Positions 33,854 to 42,978 of a stretch of DNA of 64,000 nucleotides are shown here, piece by piece; within the stretch, counting starts at the first letter, position 1; each line of letters starts with the position of its first letter. A model generated the notes under the pieces. The model made no database searches. It worked only from the letters and a program-made list of their open reading frames with translations, and was not told the DNA's origin. This stretch comes from Hyphococcus sp. (lineage in GTDB: Bacteria; Pseudomonadota; Alphaproteobacteria; Caulobacterales; Parvularculaceae). A program made the translations under genes and the position numbers. The stretch spans positions 1 through 64,000 of the forward strand of contig BQJG01000003.1 of NCBI GenBank assembly GCA_021604585.1, read 5' to 3'.

Positions 33854-35232
33854 TCCGCCGCCTCCAGTTCAGCCGCCGTTTTTTTGGTGTCGAGCGTAAA
33901 TCGCTCTTCTGAATATTTCAGGAAAAAAACCAGGATCGCCGCAGGGATTCCAACCAGCGCGGTGATGACAAAGAACCAGGCAAAGCCCGCCGCTTCCACC
34001 ATGTAACCGGAAAAGCCTCCAATAAACTTGCCTGGCATGGCGTAAAATGAGCTGAACAATGCATATTGGGTCGCTGTAAAGGCGGTGTTGGTGAGGCTCG
34101 ACATATAAGCGATCAGAATGGTTCCCGCCGCGCCATAGGCGATGTTGTCGACGATCACCGCGAAGGCGAGGCCGCCTGTCGTCGCGTCGGAAAGGGCAAG
34201 CCAGCTATAGATCAGGTTGGTGAGCGATTGCGCCAACACGCCGATCAACAGGCTCCATTTGAAACTAACGCGCGATACCAGAAGTCCGCCAAGAAAGACC
34301 CCGCCCAGCGTTGCGAACAAGCCGGCGCCGGATCTGATCGCGCCAATGGTGGTCTTGTCATATCCGAGATCGATATAGAGCGGGCCCGTCATGTATCCCA
34401 TGAGAAAGTCAGGCACCCGGAACAGTGCGATGAAAAGCAAAATAACAAGAGCGTGCACGCCGTAACGGGTGAAGAAATCGCGAAACGGTCCGATCACGGA
34501 CGTCGAAATTGTCTCTGCAAAGGGGGCGCTCGGCGGCGGCGCGTATTCGCGCACCTCAACTTTTGGCGCGAGCAAAACCGTAAGCAGACCAACGCCCATG
34601 AGCAGCGCCATAAATTGATAGGCGGCCGGCCAATTCACATTGTCAGCGACGATCAACGCGCCGGCGCCCGCGACCATAATCGCAACGCGATAACCATATT
34701 GATACATGGCCGCCATAACGCCTTGCTCTTCATCGGTGGCGGCTTCAATGCGCCACGCGTCAATGGCGATGTCCTGAGTCGCGGCCATAAACGCCATGAC
34801 GACGGCAATGGCGGCGACGATCCAAAGGTTTCCGGCCGGATCGGCCATGGACATGGCGACCAGCGTCAGCGCAACGCCGATCTGTGCAGCCGCCATCCAT
34901 GCGCGGCGGCGCCCGACAAATTTCTCGAGGATCGGAACTGGCGCGCGGTCAACCATCGGCGCCCAAAGAAACTTGAATGAAAACGCAAAACCGGTCCACG
35001 CAAACAGGCCGATCTCACCTTTTTCAACGCCCGCCTCGGCAAGCCAAAGCGAGAGGTTTTGATAGATCATGTAAAAGGGCAGCCCGGCGGAAAAACCGAG
35101 CAGCAGCATCACCAGACTGCGGGCGCGCACATAGGCGGCGAGCGATGCAAAAAATGATTTCTTGCCGCCGGAGTCTGTCGTGGGGGCGCCTGAGTTGGAT
35201 GCGTTGGGCGGAACGCTTGTCTGATCTGTCAT
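33850..35232 (-). CDS. ampG: AmpG-type muropeptide permease (MFS)
   Basis: 460 residues, about 12-14 membrane segments. GFSAGLPFYMIYQNLSLWLA, FKFLWAPMVDRAPVP and ATQDIAIDAWRIE are typical of AmpG, which imports anhydro-muropeptides for cell-wall recycling. YFSSFYAMPGKFIGG-type C-terminal half is also present. A second role in other sugar or acetyl-CoA transport cannot be excluded. Confidence 0.88.
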   Translation of the reverse strand: MTDQTSVPPNASNSGAPTTDSGGKKSFFASLAAYVRARSLVMLLLGFSAGLPFYMIYQNLSLWLAEAGVEKGEIGLFAWTGFAFSFKFLWAPMVDRAPVPILEKFVGRRRAWMAAAQIGVALTLVAMSMADPAGNLWIVAAIAVVMAFMAATQDIAIDAWRIEAATDEEQGVMAAMYQYGYRVAIMVAGAGALIVADNVNWPAAYQFMALLMGVGLLTVLLAPKVEVREYAPPPSAPFAETISTSVIGPFRDFFTRYGVHALVILLFIALFRVPDFLMGYMTGPLYIDLGYDKTTIGAIRSGAGLFATLGGVFLGGLLVSRVSFKWSLLIGVLAQSLTNLIYSWLALSDATTGGLAFAVIVDNIAYGAAGTILIAYMSSLTNTAFTATQYALFSSFYAMPGKFIGGFSGYMVEAAGFAWFFVITALVGIPAAILVFFLKYSEERFTLDTKKTAAELEAAD

Positions 35233-35282
35233 GGCGCGAACGCTACTGGCGTTTTCCGGCTAAAGAAAGGCGCTCGAAGCGT

Positions 35283-37184
35283 CTACGACGCCTCGCTCCA
35301 TTCGCTTTTGCACTCGCCCCATTTGGCGAGAAGCGAAGTGAGGTCAGACGGCTCAAACGGTTTCGAGAGGAAATCATCCATTCCGGCGGCGATGCATTTT
35401 TGCCGGTCTGCGGCCATGGCGTTGGCGGTCAGCGCAATGATCGGCGCCCGGCGCATGGGCCCGTCAAGACGGCGTATGCGGCGCGTCGCTTCAAGGCCGT
35501 CCACCTCCGGCATGTGCATATCCATCAAGATAATGTCGTATTCAGCGAGCATCACCGCGTCGACAGCCTCGGCGCCGTTTTGCGCGACTTCAACACTGTG
35601 ACCGGCGCGTTTGATGATGGTTGTCGCCAGCACGGCGTTGATCTGGTTATCTTCGGCGAGCAGCACGCGATATGTTTTGTTTTGTGATGGCGCGGGAGAG
35701 GCGGTGGCGGGCGTTTGGGCCTGCGGCGCCGGGGTCTCGGTTTCGTCGTCAGTCAGCTGTTTGTGCAGCGACGACTGGCGAATGGGCTTGATGAAATAGC
35801 CATTAAATCCAGCCTCGCGCAATTCGTTGATGCGTCCGCGCGCCATAGGCGACAGCAGCACATAAGATTGCACAGCCTTGCGGGCGAGCGGTTGGGCGCT
35901 TTCGCCGGCGATGTAGATGTCGCAGAGCAACATTGCATTGGGGTGCTTGGCCATAGCGTCGAGGGCGCCGGCGGGCGTTGAAACGGACAGTACGTTTTCG
36001 GCGCCGATGGCCGCGAGTTGCAATTCAAGGCAGCGCGCCAGAACTGTAGAGCGCGTGGCGACGATGACCGGCGTTGTGAATGGCCGCGGACGCGCGGGCG
36101 CCTTCCCGTCAAATCCCAGCGACACATTGAACGTGAACGTGCTGCCTTCGCCGAGCTTGCTCTCCAGTGAAATTTCGCCGTCCATGGCGCGAACAATCTT
36201 GCGCGCAATGGCGAGGCCAAGGCCGGTGCCTTCGCGTTTGCGTTCGCCGACGGAATCGCCTTGCGAGAATTCTTCAAAAATAGATGCGAGCTTGCCTTCG
36301 GAAATGCCGACGCCCGTGTCGCGTACTGAAAACGCCACTTGGGCGGCGCCGTTTTCCGCCGAGACAAGGCGCGCTTCGATGGCGACGCCGCCGGTGTCGG
36401 TGAACTTCACGCCATTGCCCGCGAGATTGATCAACACCTGCCGCAGGCGCGCTTCATCGCCAAAGAGCTCCGCCGGGACGGCGCTATCCACATAGGCGGT
36501 GATTTCAATGCCTTTATCCGCCGCCTTTGGCGACAATAATTCCGCCACGGATTGAATCATGTTGAGCGGCGAAAACGCCGCCTGTTCGATATCGAGGCGG
36601 CCGGCCTCGATCTTTGAATAATCGAGAAGATCGTTGATTAGCGCGAGCAAGGCGACGCCGGATTCACGCACGGATTCGGCATAGGCGCGCTGGTTTGGTT
36701 CAAGACCGGTATCCAGCAGCAGCGACGTCATGCCGAGAATGCCGTTTAACGGCGTGCGCATTTCATGGCTCATCGTCGCCAGCAATTGCAGCTTTGGATC
36801 GGTTTCGCCTTCAGCGGCCTGGGCGCGGGCCTCAGCGATCACTTCGTATACAGACGAAGAGGCCGGGCCGCCTCTTTCCACGCCGTCCGGCGCGCCCACA
36901 TAAAGGCGTTCGCCGCCCGAAAGAACGGTCTCAGTCCAGTCGACGATAAAGGCGCGGCCGGCGGAATGGGCCTCTGTGCGATAGCTGGCTGGCGAGCCTG
37001 GCTCAGCGGCGCCGCCGCCCGGCGCGAAAGCGCGGCCATGCCAGCTCTGGGCGGGCGCGCCGAAAAACCCGGCGAAGCTTTGGGACACGAAGCGGATCAA
37101 CCCGGCTTCATCGCAAACAACAATCAGTTCCCTGACATTTTTGGAAAAGGCGCCTGCCTGCTGCATTGATCGAGATTTCCCCAT
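35283..37184 (-). CDS. Soluble hybrid histidine kinase with pseudo-receiver and receiver
   Basis: 633 residues with no membrane segment. A PAS-like N-terminus (about 1-110) is followed by HisKA with the phospho-His in ATMSHEMRTPLNGILGMTSL, an HATPase domain (NLAGNGVKFTD N-box, DTGVGI G1, GTGLGL G2), a degenerate receiver (about 375-500, with IKPI but altered acidic pocket) and a complete receiver with LMDMHMP and the Lys in FLSKPFEP. No partner regulator lies beside it, so its output is probably a phosphorelay. Confidence 0.9.
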   Translation of the reverse strand: MGKSRSMQQAGAFSKNVRELIVVCDEAGLIRFVSQSFAGFFGAPAQSWHGRAFAPGGGAAEPGSPASYRTEAHSAGRAFIVDWTETVLSGGERLYVGAPDGVERGGPASSSVYEVIAEARAQAAEGETDPKLQLLATMSHEMRTPLNGILGMTSLLLDTGLEPNQRAYAESVRESGVALLALINDLLDYSKIEAGRLDIEQAAFSPLNMIQSVAELLSPKAADKGIEITAYVDSAVPAELFGDEARLRQVLINLAGNGVKFTDTGGVAIEARLVSAENGAAQVAFSVRDTGVGISEGKLASIFEEFSQGDSVGERKREGTGLGLAIARKIVRAMDGEISLESKLGEGSTFTFNVSLGFDGKAPARPRPFTTPVIVATRSTVLARCLELQLAAIGAENVLSVSTPAGALDAMAKHPNAMLLCDIYIAGESAQPLARKAVQSYVLLSPMARGRINELREAGFNGYFIKPIRQSSLHKQLTDDETETPAPQAQTPATASPAPSQNKTYRVLLAEDNQINAVLATTIIKRAGHSVEVAQNGAEAVDAVMLAEYDIILMDMHMPEVDGLEATRRIRRLDGPMRRAPIIALTANAMAADRQKCIAAGMDDFLSKPFEPSDLTSLLAKWGECKSEWSEAS

Positions 37185-37240
37185 TGCACAACCGGGGTCA
37201 TCATGCGGGTTTGGCCTTGAAAAATGATTGACGAGCTTGG

Positions 37241-38827
37241 TTAACGGCGGCTGAAAATCGGGCCGATTTCGCTTGCGGGCTGGGGTTGGGCTGTTCCGGC
37301 GGCGCTGTTGGAGATGCTGTCGGAGGCGCGGCGGAAGCTGACCGCTTCGGCGATATGGCGGCGCTTGACGCCGCCGCCGCCATCGAGATCGGCGAGGGTG
37401 CGCGCGACCCTTATGATGCGGGTGTAAGCGCGGGCGGAAAGGCGCAGCGCTTCGGCGGCGCGGGACAAAAGGGCTGCTCCCTCTGCATCAGGCGCGGCGA
37501 TTGTTGTCAAATCGGCGTCGGCCAACGCTGCATTGGGCTTGCCGTTTTTACCATTAGGGCCGCGCGCGGCTTGTGCGGTGCGAGCGGCCGCGACGCGCGC
37601 TGCGACAATGGCTGTGGTCTCCCCCGTCGCGGGCGCGGCGAGGTCGGCCGGCGTTACAGCTGGCAATTCAATCGACAGATCCATGCGATCAAGCAGCGGA
37701 CCCGAAATCCGGGACTGGTAAATTTCCTCGCAATTGGGGCCTTTGCCGCATTGCCGGCCGCTGGCCCGGCCATAGCCGCAACGGCATGGGTTCATCGCGG
37801 CGACAAGTTGAAACCGGGCCGGATAGCGCACGTGAAAATTCGCCCGCGCGATCAGCACATCCCCGGTTTCCAGCGGCTGGCGCAAACTGTCGAGCACTGG
37901 TGCGGTAAATTCCGGCAGCTCATCAAGAAACAGCACGCCGTGATGGGCGAGAGAGGCTTCACCCGGCTTCGCCCTGATGCCGCCGCCGATCATCGCGGCC
38001 ATGGAGGCCGAGTGGTGCGGCGCGCGAAACGGGCGCGCGCGGGTTAACCGTCCGCCTTCAAGCAGCCCGGCCAGCGACTGGACCATGGAGATTTCCAGCA
38101 TTTCCGACGGAGAAAGCGGCGGCAGCAACCCCGCAAGCCGGGCCGCCAGCATGGATTTGCCGGCGCCTGGCGGGCCCACCATCAACAAATTATGGCCGCC
38201 CGCCGCGGCAACCTCGAGGGCGCGTTTGGCGGTCTCTTGACCCTTGACGTCGATCAGATCCGGTATGGCTGGCGGCGCCTCCAGCGCGCCCGGCGCCGGA
38301 GGCGATAAAACCTGCGTTCCCTTGAAGTGATTGACCAGCTGAATCAGTGATTTCGGCGCCAAAATCGTCGCGTCCCCGCCCGCCCATGCGGCCTCCGCGC
38401 CACTTGCCGCCGGACAGATCAGGCCAAGCCCCATGGCGTTGGCCGCGACCGCCGCCGGCAGCGCCCCGGCGCAAGGCGCGATGGAGCCGTCTAGGCCAAG
38501 CTCGCCCATCACAGCGAATCCGGCGGCGGCGTCATGCGGCGCCGCGCCCATTTCCATGAGCAGGCCGAGGGCGATGGCGAGATCGAAGTGACTACCCTCC
38601 TTGGGCAAATCGGCCGGGGCGAGATTAACGGTGATGCGTTTGACCGGAAGTCCCAGACCAACAGCGCAGAGAGCGGCGCGCACTCTTTCCCGCGCTTCAG
38701 AAACCGCTTTGTCCGGCAGGCCGACAATGGTGATCGGGCTGCTGCCGCCATTGGTGAGCTGGACCTGGACGGTCACCGGCCGGGCGTCGACGCCATGAAA
38801 GGCGAAGGTGGTGATTTGCGCGACCAT
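37241..38827 (-). CDS. YifB/ComM family AAA+ ATPase (Mg-chelatase-like)
   Basis: 528 residues from the ATG at 38827 (GGGAGAACC upstream). An N-terminal Lon-like domain (AQITTFAFHGVDARPVTVQV, NLAPADLPKEGSHFDLAIAL), Walker A VGPPGAGKSMLAARLAGLLP, Walker B VLFLDELPEF, and a zinc-like stretch CRCGYGRASGRQC. ComM relatives drive branch migration in natural transformation. Stands alone between two unrelated genes. Confidence 0.92.
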   Translation of the reverse strand: MVAQITTFAFHGVDARPVTVQVQLTNGGSSPITIVGLPDKAVSEARERVRAALCAVGLGLPVKRITVNLAPADLPKEGSHFDLAIALGLLMEMGAAPHDAAAGFAVMGELGLDGSIAPCAGALPAAVAANAMGLGLICPAASGAEAAWAGGDATILAPKSLIQLVNHFKGTQVLSPPAPGALEAPPAIPDLIDVKGQETAKRALEVAAAGGHNLLMVGPPGAGKSMLAARLAGLLPPLSPSEMLEISMVQSLAGLLEGGRLTRARPFRAPHHSASMAAMIGGGIRAKPGEASLAHHGVLFLDELPEFTAPVLDSLRQPLETGDVLIARANFHVRYPARFQLVAAMNPCRCGYGRASGRQCGKGPNCEEIYQSRISGPLLDRMDLSIELPAVTPADLAAPATGETTAIVAARVAAARTAQAARGPNGKNGKPNAALADADLTTIAAPDAEGAALLSRAAEALRLSARAYTRIIRVARTLADLDGGGGVKRRHIAEAVSFRRASDSISNSAAGTAQPQPASEIGPIFSRR

Positions 38828-39069
38828 CGGTTCTCCCTGCCCCCGGAACAGTTTAACTCGCAAAGAACATAACAGGAACGATTTGCTTTGGAAAGCTGCA
38901 AAAAGCCGCCGGTCGCGGCCGCTTTTTCCACAGGATTTCTTGCAAAACTTTTAGCAAACGCGGCTCGGCCCCCTATCGGCATTTGGGGCCGATTCGCCCT
39001 AGAAGGGCGGCTGGACCGTTTTGCTCTGCCTATTGGCGAACGGCTTGTTCCGATTCAGAAACGATTTCG

Positions 39070-40728
39070 ATGTCCTCAGTTTCAATCCTGCACGCGCCAA
39101 AGGACGAGGCGCTCGGCGAAAAGATCGCGGCGGCGCTGGCGAGCGCCGGGCTTCATGCGTCGCGTCCCGGTGACGGGACCGGCGGGCATGACGATGCGGC
39201 GATCATTGTCTGGACAGAGGCGGCGGCGAAGCTGGTGCAATTACACGAGCAGGCCCTGTCAGCCATGACGCGCGGCGCGTTGGTGCCGGTGGCGGTTGGC
39301 GGGGTTTTGCCGCCTGACGAATTTGAAAGCCTGCCGCCGGTTGATCTTTCCGGATGGACCGGCTCAAGCGACGATCCGCGCTGGCGATTTGTGCTGGAGG
39401 AAATCCAGCTGACGAAACAGCGCTTGGGTCTGCGCGACGGCGTTGTCTGGAGCGCGGCGGAGAGCGAAGCCGATCCGGTTGACCTGGAAGCGGAAAACGA
39501 TTTGGAGATTTCAGCGCAGCTCAAACGCGCACTGCCTCCTAATGATGCGCCGCCGGCGTTTCTGACGCCAGCGTCAACACGCCGCCGGTTCAGCGCCAAG
39601 GAAGTCGCGATTGGCGCGACGGCGGGACTGGTCGCCCTGACGGTCGCAACCGCCTTGCTGGCGCCCATTCTGTTGCCTGCGCCCAAAGCGGTTCCGCCGC
39701 TCGCCTCAACGCAAAAAGAGCCAGCGGTGCAAATCCCCGACCCGCCGGAACAATCTGCTTCGGCGCTGGCTTCCTTGTCTGTCTCCGGGACAGAGGCAGA
39801 TGTTCCGCTTACGGATGATGCGCCCGCCGCCCCTGCACTCGAGAGCGCAGCCACAAATCGGGACGCCATTAAGGATTTGATTGCGGCGGTGGATGCGGAA
39901 ACCATCGAGGCGGGATCTGCGGCCGCCGCTTCGCCCGAGCCCGCCACAGCGCAAGCCGTGGTCGGCGACGCGTTCAAGGTCAATACCTTCAAGGATTGCG
40001 CGCAATGCCCGGAAATGGCGTCGCTGCCAGCGGGGTCGTTCCAGATGGGCGCAGCGCCCGGCGAGAGCGCGAAAGCGAAGTCGGAAAGTCCGCGACGCCA
40101 GGTCGCCATCGGCAAAAGTTTTGCGCTTGGCACGCGCGAGATCACCTATGCGCAGTGGGATGCGTGCGTCGCTGATGGCGGCTGCACAATGGCGCCGCCC
40201 GATCATGGCTGGGGCCGCGGCGACCGCCCCGTGGTCAGCGTTTCTTTTGACGACGCGCGTTCTTATGTGGCGTGGCTGTCGGAAAAAACCGGACAGTCCT
40301 ATCGCCTGCCGAGCGAGGCTGAATGGGAATATGCGGCGCGCGCCGGGTCCGATGCGGCCTTTGCAACCGGCGCCGGGATTTCCACAGCGCAAGCCAATTA
40401 TAACGGCCAGTTCCCCTATCGCGGCGCAAAAGAAATCTTCCGTCAACGGACGGTTCCGGTCGCAAGCTTTCCGGCAAATGCGTTCGGCTTGTTTGATATG
40501 AATGGAAATGCATGGGAATGGACTGCTGATTGCTGGAAAGCGAGCCATGCCGGCGCGCCGGCGGATCAATCGGCTGTTGTGGATGGCGATTGCGCCAAGC
40601 GCGTCTTGAAGGGCGGCGCGTGGAATACCGGCGCCTGGCGCTTGCGTTCCGCGCACCGAATTGGCAAAGCCAAAACGGCGCGCGAGTTCGATAATGGGTT
40701 CCGTGTGGCCAAGGATCTTGGATCATAG
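39070..40728 (+). CDS. TIR-like / transmembrane / FGE-sulfatase-like protein 1
   Basis: 552 residues from the ATG at 39070. Residues 1-115 resemble the bacterial TIR fold (SILHAPKDEALGEKIAAALA, AAIIVWTEAA, ALVPVAVGGVLPPDEF, DLSGWTG). By eye the catalytic-Glu column reads Gln, so NADase activity is doubtful. A membrane helix lies at about 178-203, then an Ala/Pro/Glu-rich linker. Residues 308-552 are an FGE/SUMF1-type C-lectin domain (CAQCPEMASLPAGSFQMGAA, RLPSEAEWEYAARAG, LKGGAWNTGAWRLRSAHR) without the active-site Cys pair of true FGE. Predicted topology: TIR-like part inside, FGE-like part outside (inference). Paralogue of the next gene. Confidence 0.82.
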   Translation: MSSVSILHAPKDEALGEKIAAALASAGLHASRPGDGTGGHDDAAIIVWTEAAAKLVQLHEQALSAMTRGALVPVAVGGVLPPDEFESLPPVDLSGWTGSSDDPRWRFVLEEIQLTKQRLGLRDGVVWSAAESEADPVDLEAENDLEISAQLKRALPPNDAPPAFLTPASTRRRFSAKEVAIGATAGLVALTVATALLAPILLPAPKAVPPLASTQKEPAVQIPDPPEQSASALASLSVSGTEADVPLTDDAPAAPALESAATNRDAIKDLIAAVDAETIEAGSAAAASPEPATAQAVVGDAFKVNTFKDCAQCPEMASLPAGSFQMGAAPGESAKAKSESPRRQVAIGKSFALGTREITYAQWDACVADGGCTMAPPDHGWGRGDRPVVSVSFDDARSYVAWLSEKTGQSYRLPSEAEWEYAARAGSDAAFATGAGISTAQANYNGQFPYRGAKEIFRQRTVPVASFPANAFGLFDMNGNAWEWTADCWKASHAGAPADQSAVVDGDCAKRVLKGGAWNTGAWRLRSAHRIGKAKTAREFDNGFRVAKDLGS

Positions 40729-40872
40729 TGTACATGCAGGCGATGTCTGGTCAGAAGACATCCAGGGTAGCGTAATCAAGTCGTGCCGGTTCGGTCGCAG
40801 AACGCCATTGCATAGCGAAGCGATGGGTTTTTGGCCTGTTGGGGAAAACGAAGAGGGGTGTCGTCAGCAAAA

Positions 40873-42807
40873 ATGACGGTGCAACAGAAAATCGATAGCG
40901 CGCGGCAATCCGAAGCGCGGGGCGTGATTCAGCTCCTCGCTGCTGGAGGCAACGCCAATTTCGCCGACAAGATCGCGGCGGCGTTGTTGCGTGCGGGCTA
41001 TCGTCTCGATCCCGGCGAGTTTGATCCGCGCCGCATCGATGCTGTGGTTGTGCTGTGGACAGGCGTCGCCCTCGACAAGCCCGAGCTGATTGCGGTGGCG
41101 CGCGAGGCATGGAAAGCCGGCCGCCTGGCGCCGGTCAGTATCGGCCGGGTCGAGCCGCCGTTTGGCGCCCGTGACGCCGCGCCCATGGATCTCGCCGGCT
41201 GGCGCGGCGACGATGAAGATCCGCGCTGGCGCTTTGTTTTGTCTGATCTGGAATCGATCAAGATTCGTCAGCGCGTGGCGGGCCCGATTGATCGTCCAAC
41301 TGGTATGCCGGCCGTCGAAACATCAGACGCCGCCGGCGATCTGAGCGCGCCGAACGCGCTCGCCAATGATGATCCGGTTCGCATCCATCATCCTGCGCGC
41401 CATCTCTGGCGCAATCATATCCGCCCCTCGGCGGCGCCTTTTGTCGCGGGCATGGCGGTGGTTAGCGCCGCCGGACTCGCTGCGTTCTCACTTGGCGCGC
41501 GCAATGATCAAGATGTTGCGCCGCAGGCGCCGCCAATCGCAGCGCAATCCGGCCCATCGGAAACCAAGCTGGCGCAGGCGAGATTGCGCGAGGGCGCCAG
41601 CCTGAAGCCGGCAACGCCGACCGCTGGCGAGCCAGCGCAGACAAGCGCTGACCTGGCGGCCGAACCGGGTGTTCTCGAACAGACCGGCGAAGCGCCGGGC
41701 GAGGCTGCGCTGGCCTTTGTGCGCCTGGCCGATGGCGTCGCGCCTGACGCGCCGGATGCAACGTCTGTGGAGTTGGTCAGTCCGGATGGCGAGCCCGGAA
41801 CCAATAGTGATGAGGTAGAAACCGGGATCGAACTGGAAGCGCTGCCGGAAGAATTCGCCGCGATCCTCCCGCCACGCCTCAAAGCGGATGCGCTGACATT
41901 GTCTGATACAGGGACTGCCGCCGCCCAGACGGAAGAACCAGCCATAAATAATCCGCAAACGGAGCAAATACCCGCCAGCGATCTCAATCAACAGGCGTTG
42001 AACGCGCTGACTGCAGGCGCGACGCCCTCGTCTGCGCCCGCCGCCACCGAATATCTTGGCGACTATTTCAGCGATTGCGCCATGTGCCCGGCTATGGCGG
42101 CGCTCGACGGGGGCGCCTTCACCATGGGCGCGGCGCCGGGCGAGGCGGGGCGCGACCCTGCTGAAAGCCCGCAAAGACGGGTCACTATCGCTTATCGCTT
42201 CGCCATCGCCACGCGCGAAACGACCTTCGATCAGTGGTCGGCTTGCGTCGCAGATGGCGGATGCCAGACTTATGCCCCTTCGGATGCTGGCTGGGGCCGC
42301 GGCGCGCATCCGGTGATCAACGTCTCCTACGAAGATGCGAGCGCCTATGCGCGCTGGCTCTCGGCCAAGACCGGAAAATATTACCGCCTGCCGAGTGAAG
42401 CGGAATGGGAATTCGCTGCGCGCGCCGGAACCGCAACGCCGTTTGCGTTTGGGCGCGGCCTCAGTTCCGACGCCGCGAATATAAATGGCCGCGAGCCCTA
42501 TAGCGCTTCGCCCGGCATCTTCCGTGCACAGACGATCGCCGTCTCCGGATTCCAGCCGAATGTTTACGGCTTGTTCGACATGCACGGCAATGTCTGGGAA
42601 TGGACCTCCGATTGCTGGAGCGCCAGTCATAATGGCGGGCCTGCCACCGGCGCCGCGCGCATTGACGGCGACTGCTCGCGCCGGGTGATCAAGGGCGGCG
42701 CGTGGAATACTTCCGCCAGCGCCGCGCGCTCGGCCCACCGGCAAGCCGCGAGCCAGATGGCGCAGACCAATGACATCGGCTTCCGGGTCGTGCGGATTCT
42801 CGACTAG
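40873..42807 (+). CDS. TIR-like / transmembrane / FGE-sulfatase-like protein 2
   Basis: 644 residues from the ATG at 40873. Same layout as the gene at 39070: TIR-like residues about 15-130 (ADKIAAALLRAGYRLDPGEF, AVVVLWTG, RLAPVSIGRVEPPFG, DLAGWRG), membrane helix at about 188-210, long acidic/Ala-Pro linker, and FGE-like domain from about 398 (CAMCPAMAALDGGAFTMGAA, RLPSEAEWEFAARAG, FDMHGNVWEWTSDCW, IKGGAWNTSASAARSAHR). The linker is longer, and sequence divergence from its paralogue is large in the TIR-like part but small in the FGE part. Function unknown; a sensor or defence-like role is inference. Confidence 0.82.
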   Translation: MTVQQKIDSARQSEARGVIQLLAAGGNANFADKIAAALLRAGYRLDPGEFDPRRIDAVVVLWTGVALDKPELIAVAREAWKAGRLAPVSIGRVEPPFGARDAAPMDLAGWRGDDEDPRWRFVLSDLESIKIRQRVAGPIDRPTGMPAVETSDAAGDLSAPNALANDDPVRIHHPARHLWRNHIRPSAAPFVAGMAVVSAAGLAAFSLGARNDQDVAPQAPPIAAQSGPSETKLAQARLREGASLKPATPTAGEPAQTSADLAAEPGVLEQTGEAPGEAALAFVRLADGVAPDAPDATSVELVSPDGEPGTNSDEVETGIELEALPEEFAAILPPRLKADALTLSDTGTAAAQTEEPAINNPQTEQIPASDLNQQALNALTAGATPSSAPAATEYLGDYFSDCAMCPAMAALDGGAFTMGAAPGEAGRDPAESPQRRVTIAYRFAIATRETTFDQWSACVADGGCQTYAPSDAGWGRGAHPVINVSYEDASAYARWLSAKTGKYYRLPSEAEWEFAARAGTATPFAFGRGLSSDAANINGREPYSASPGIFRAQTIAVSGFQPNVYGLFDMHGNVWEWTSDCWSASHNGGPATGAARIDGDCSRRVIKGGAWNTSASAARSAHRQAASQMAQTNDIGFRVVRILD

Positions 42808-42872
42808 AGCGCATTCCGAAAAGTGGGAACCGGTTTTCGGATCAAATGCGCGACAAAACAAAAAACTAGAGC
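42805..42872. repeat. Interspersed hairpin repeat of the alphaproteobacterial 'CCGAAAA-TTTTCGG' type
   Basis: Inverted repeat GCGCATT-CCGAAAA (42809-42822) and TTTTCGG-ATCA-AATGCGC (42834-42851), with the loop GTGGGAACCGG, flanked by TAGAGC at 42805 and 42867. Closely similar elements occur in many copies in Rhizobiales and relatives. The stop codon of the second FGE-like gene is its left TAGAGC. The remaining bases to 42978 hold the promoter region of the VWA gene. Confidence 0.75.
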
Positions 42873-42978
42873 TCTTTCTCTGACTCGTATTCAAATGGAC
42901 ATGCTCCAGCGCCCTAATTTCGCCTTTTCCGCCCGCAAGGCTAGGATCGGGCGAATTCGCAGGACGGGAGAGACATTC

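Noticed and set aside
34066..34980. 304-residue plus-strand ORF opposite ampG
   Set aside because: It is a frame shadow of ampG with skewed composition and no domain.
39988..42807. Diversity-generating retroelement target
   Set aside because: The FGE-like fold is the type used by such targets, but no reverse transcriptase or template repeat is in the window.
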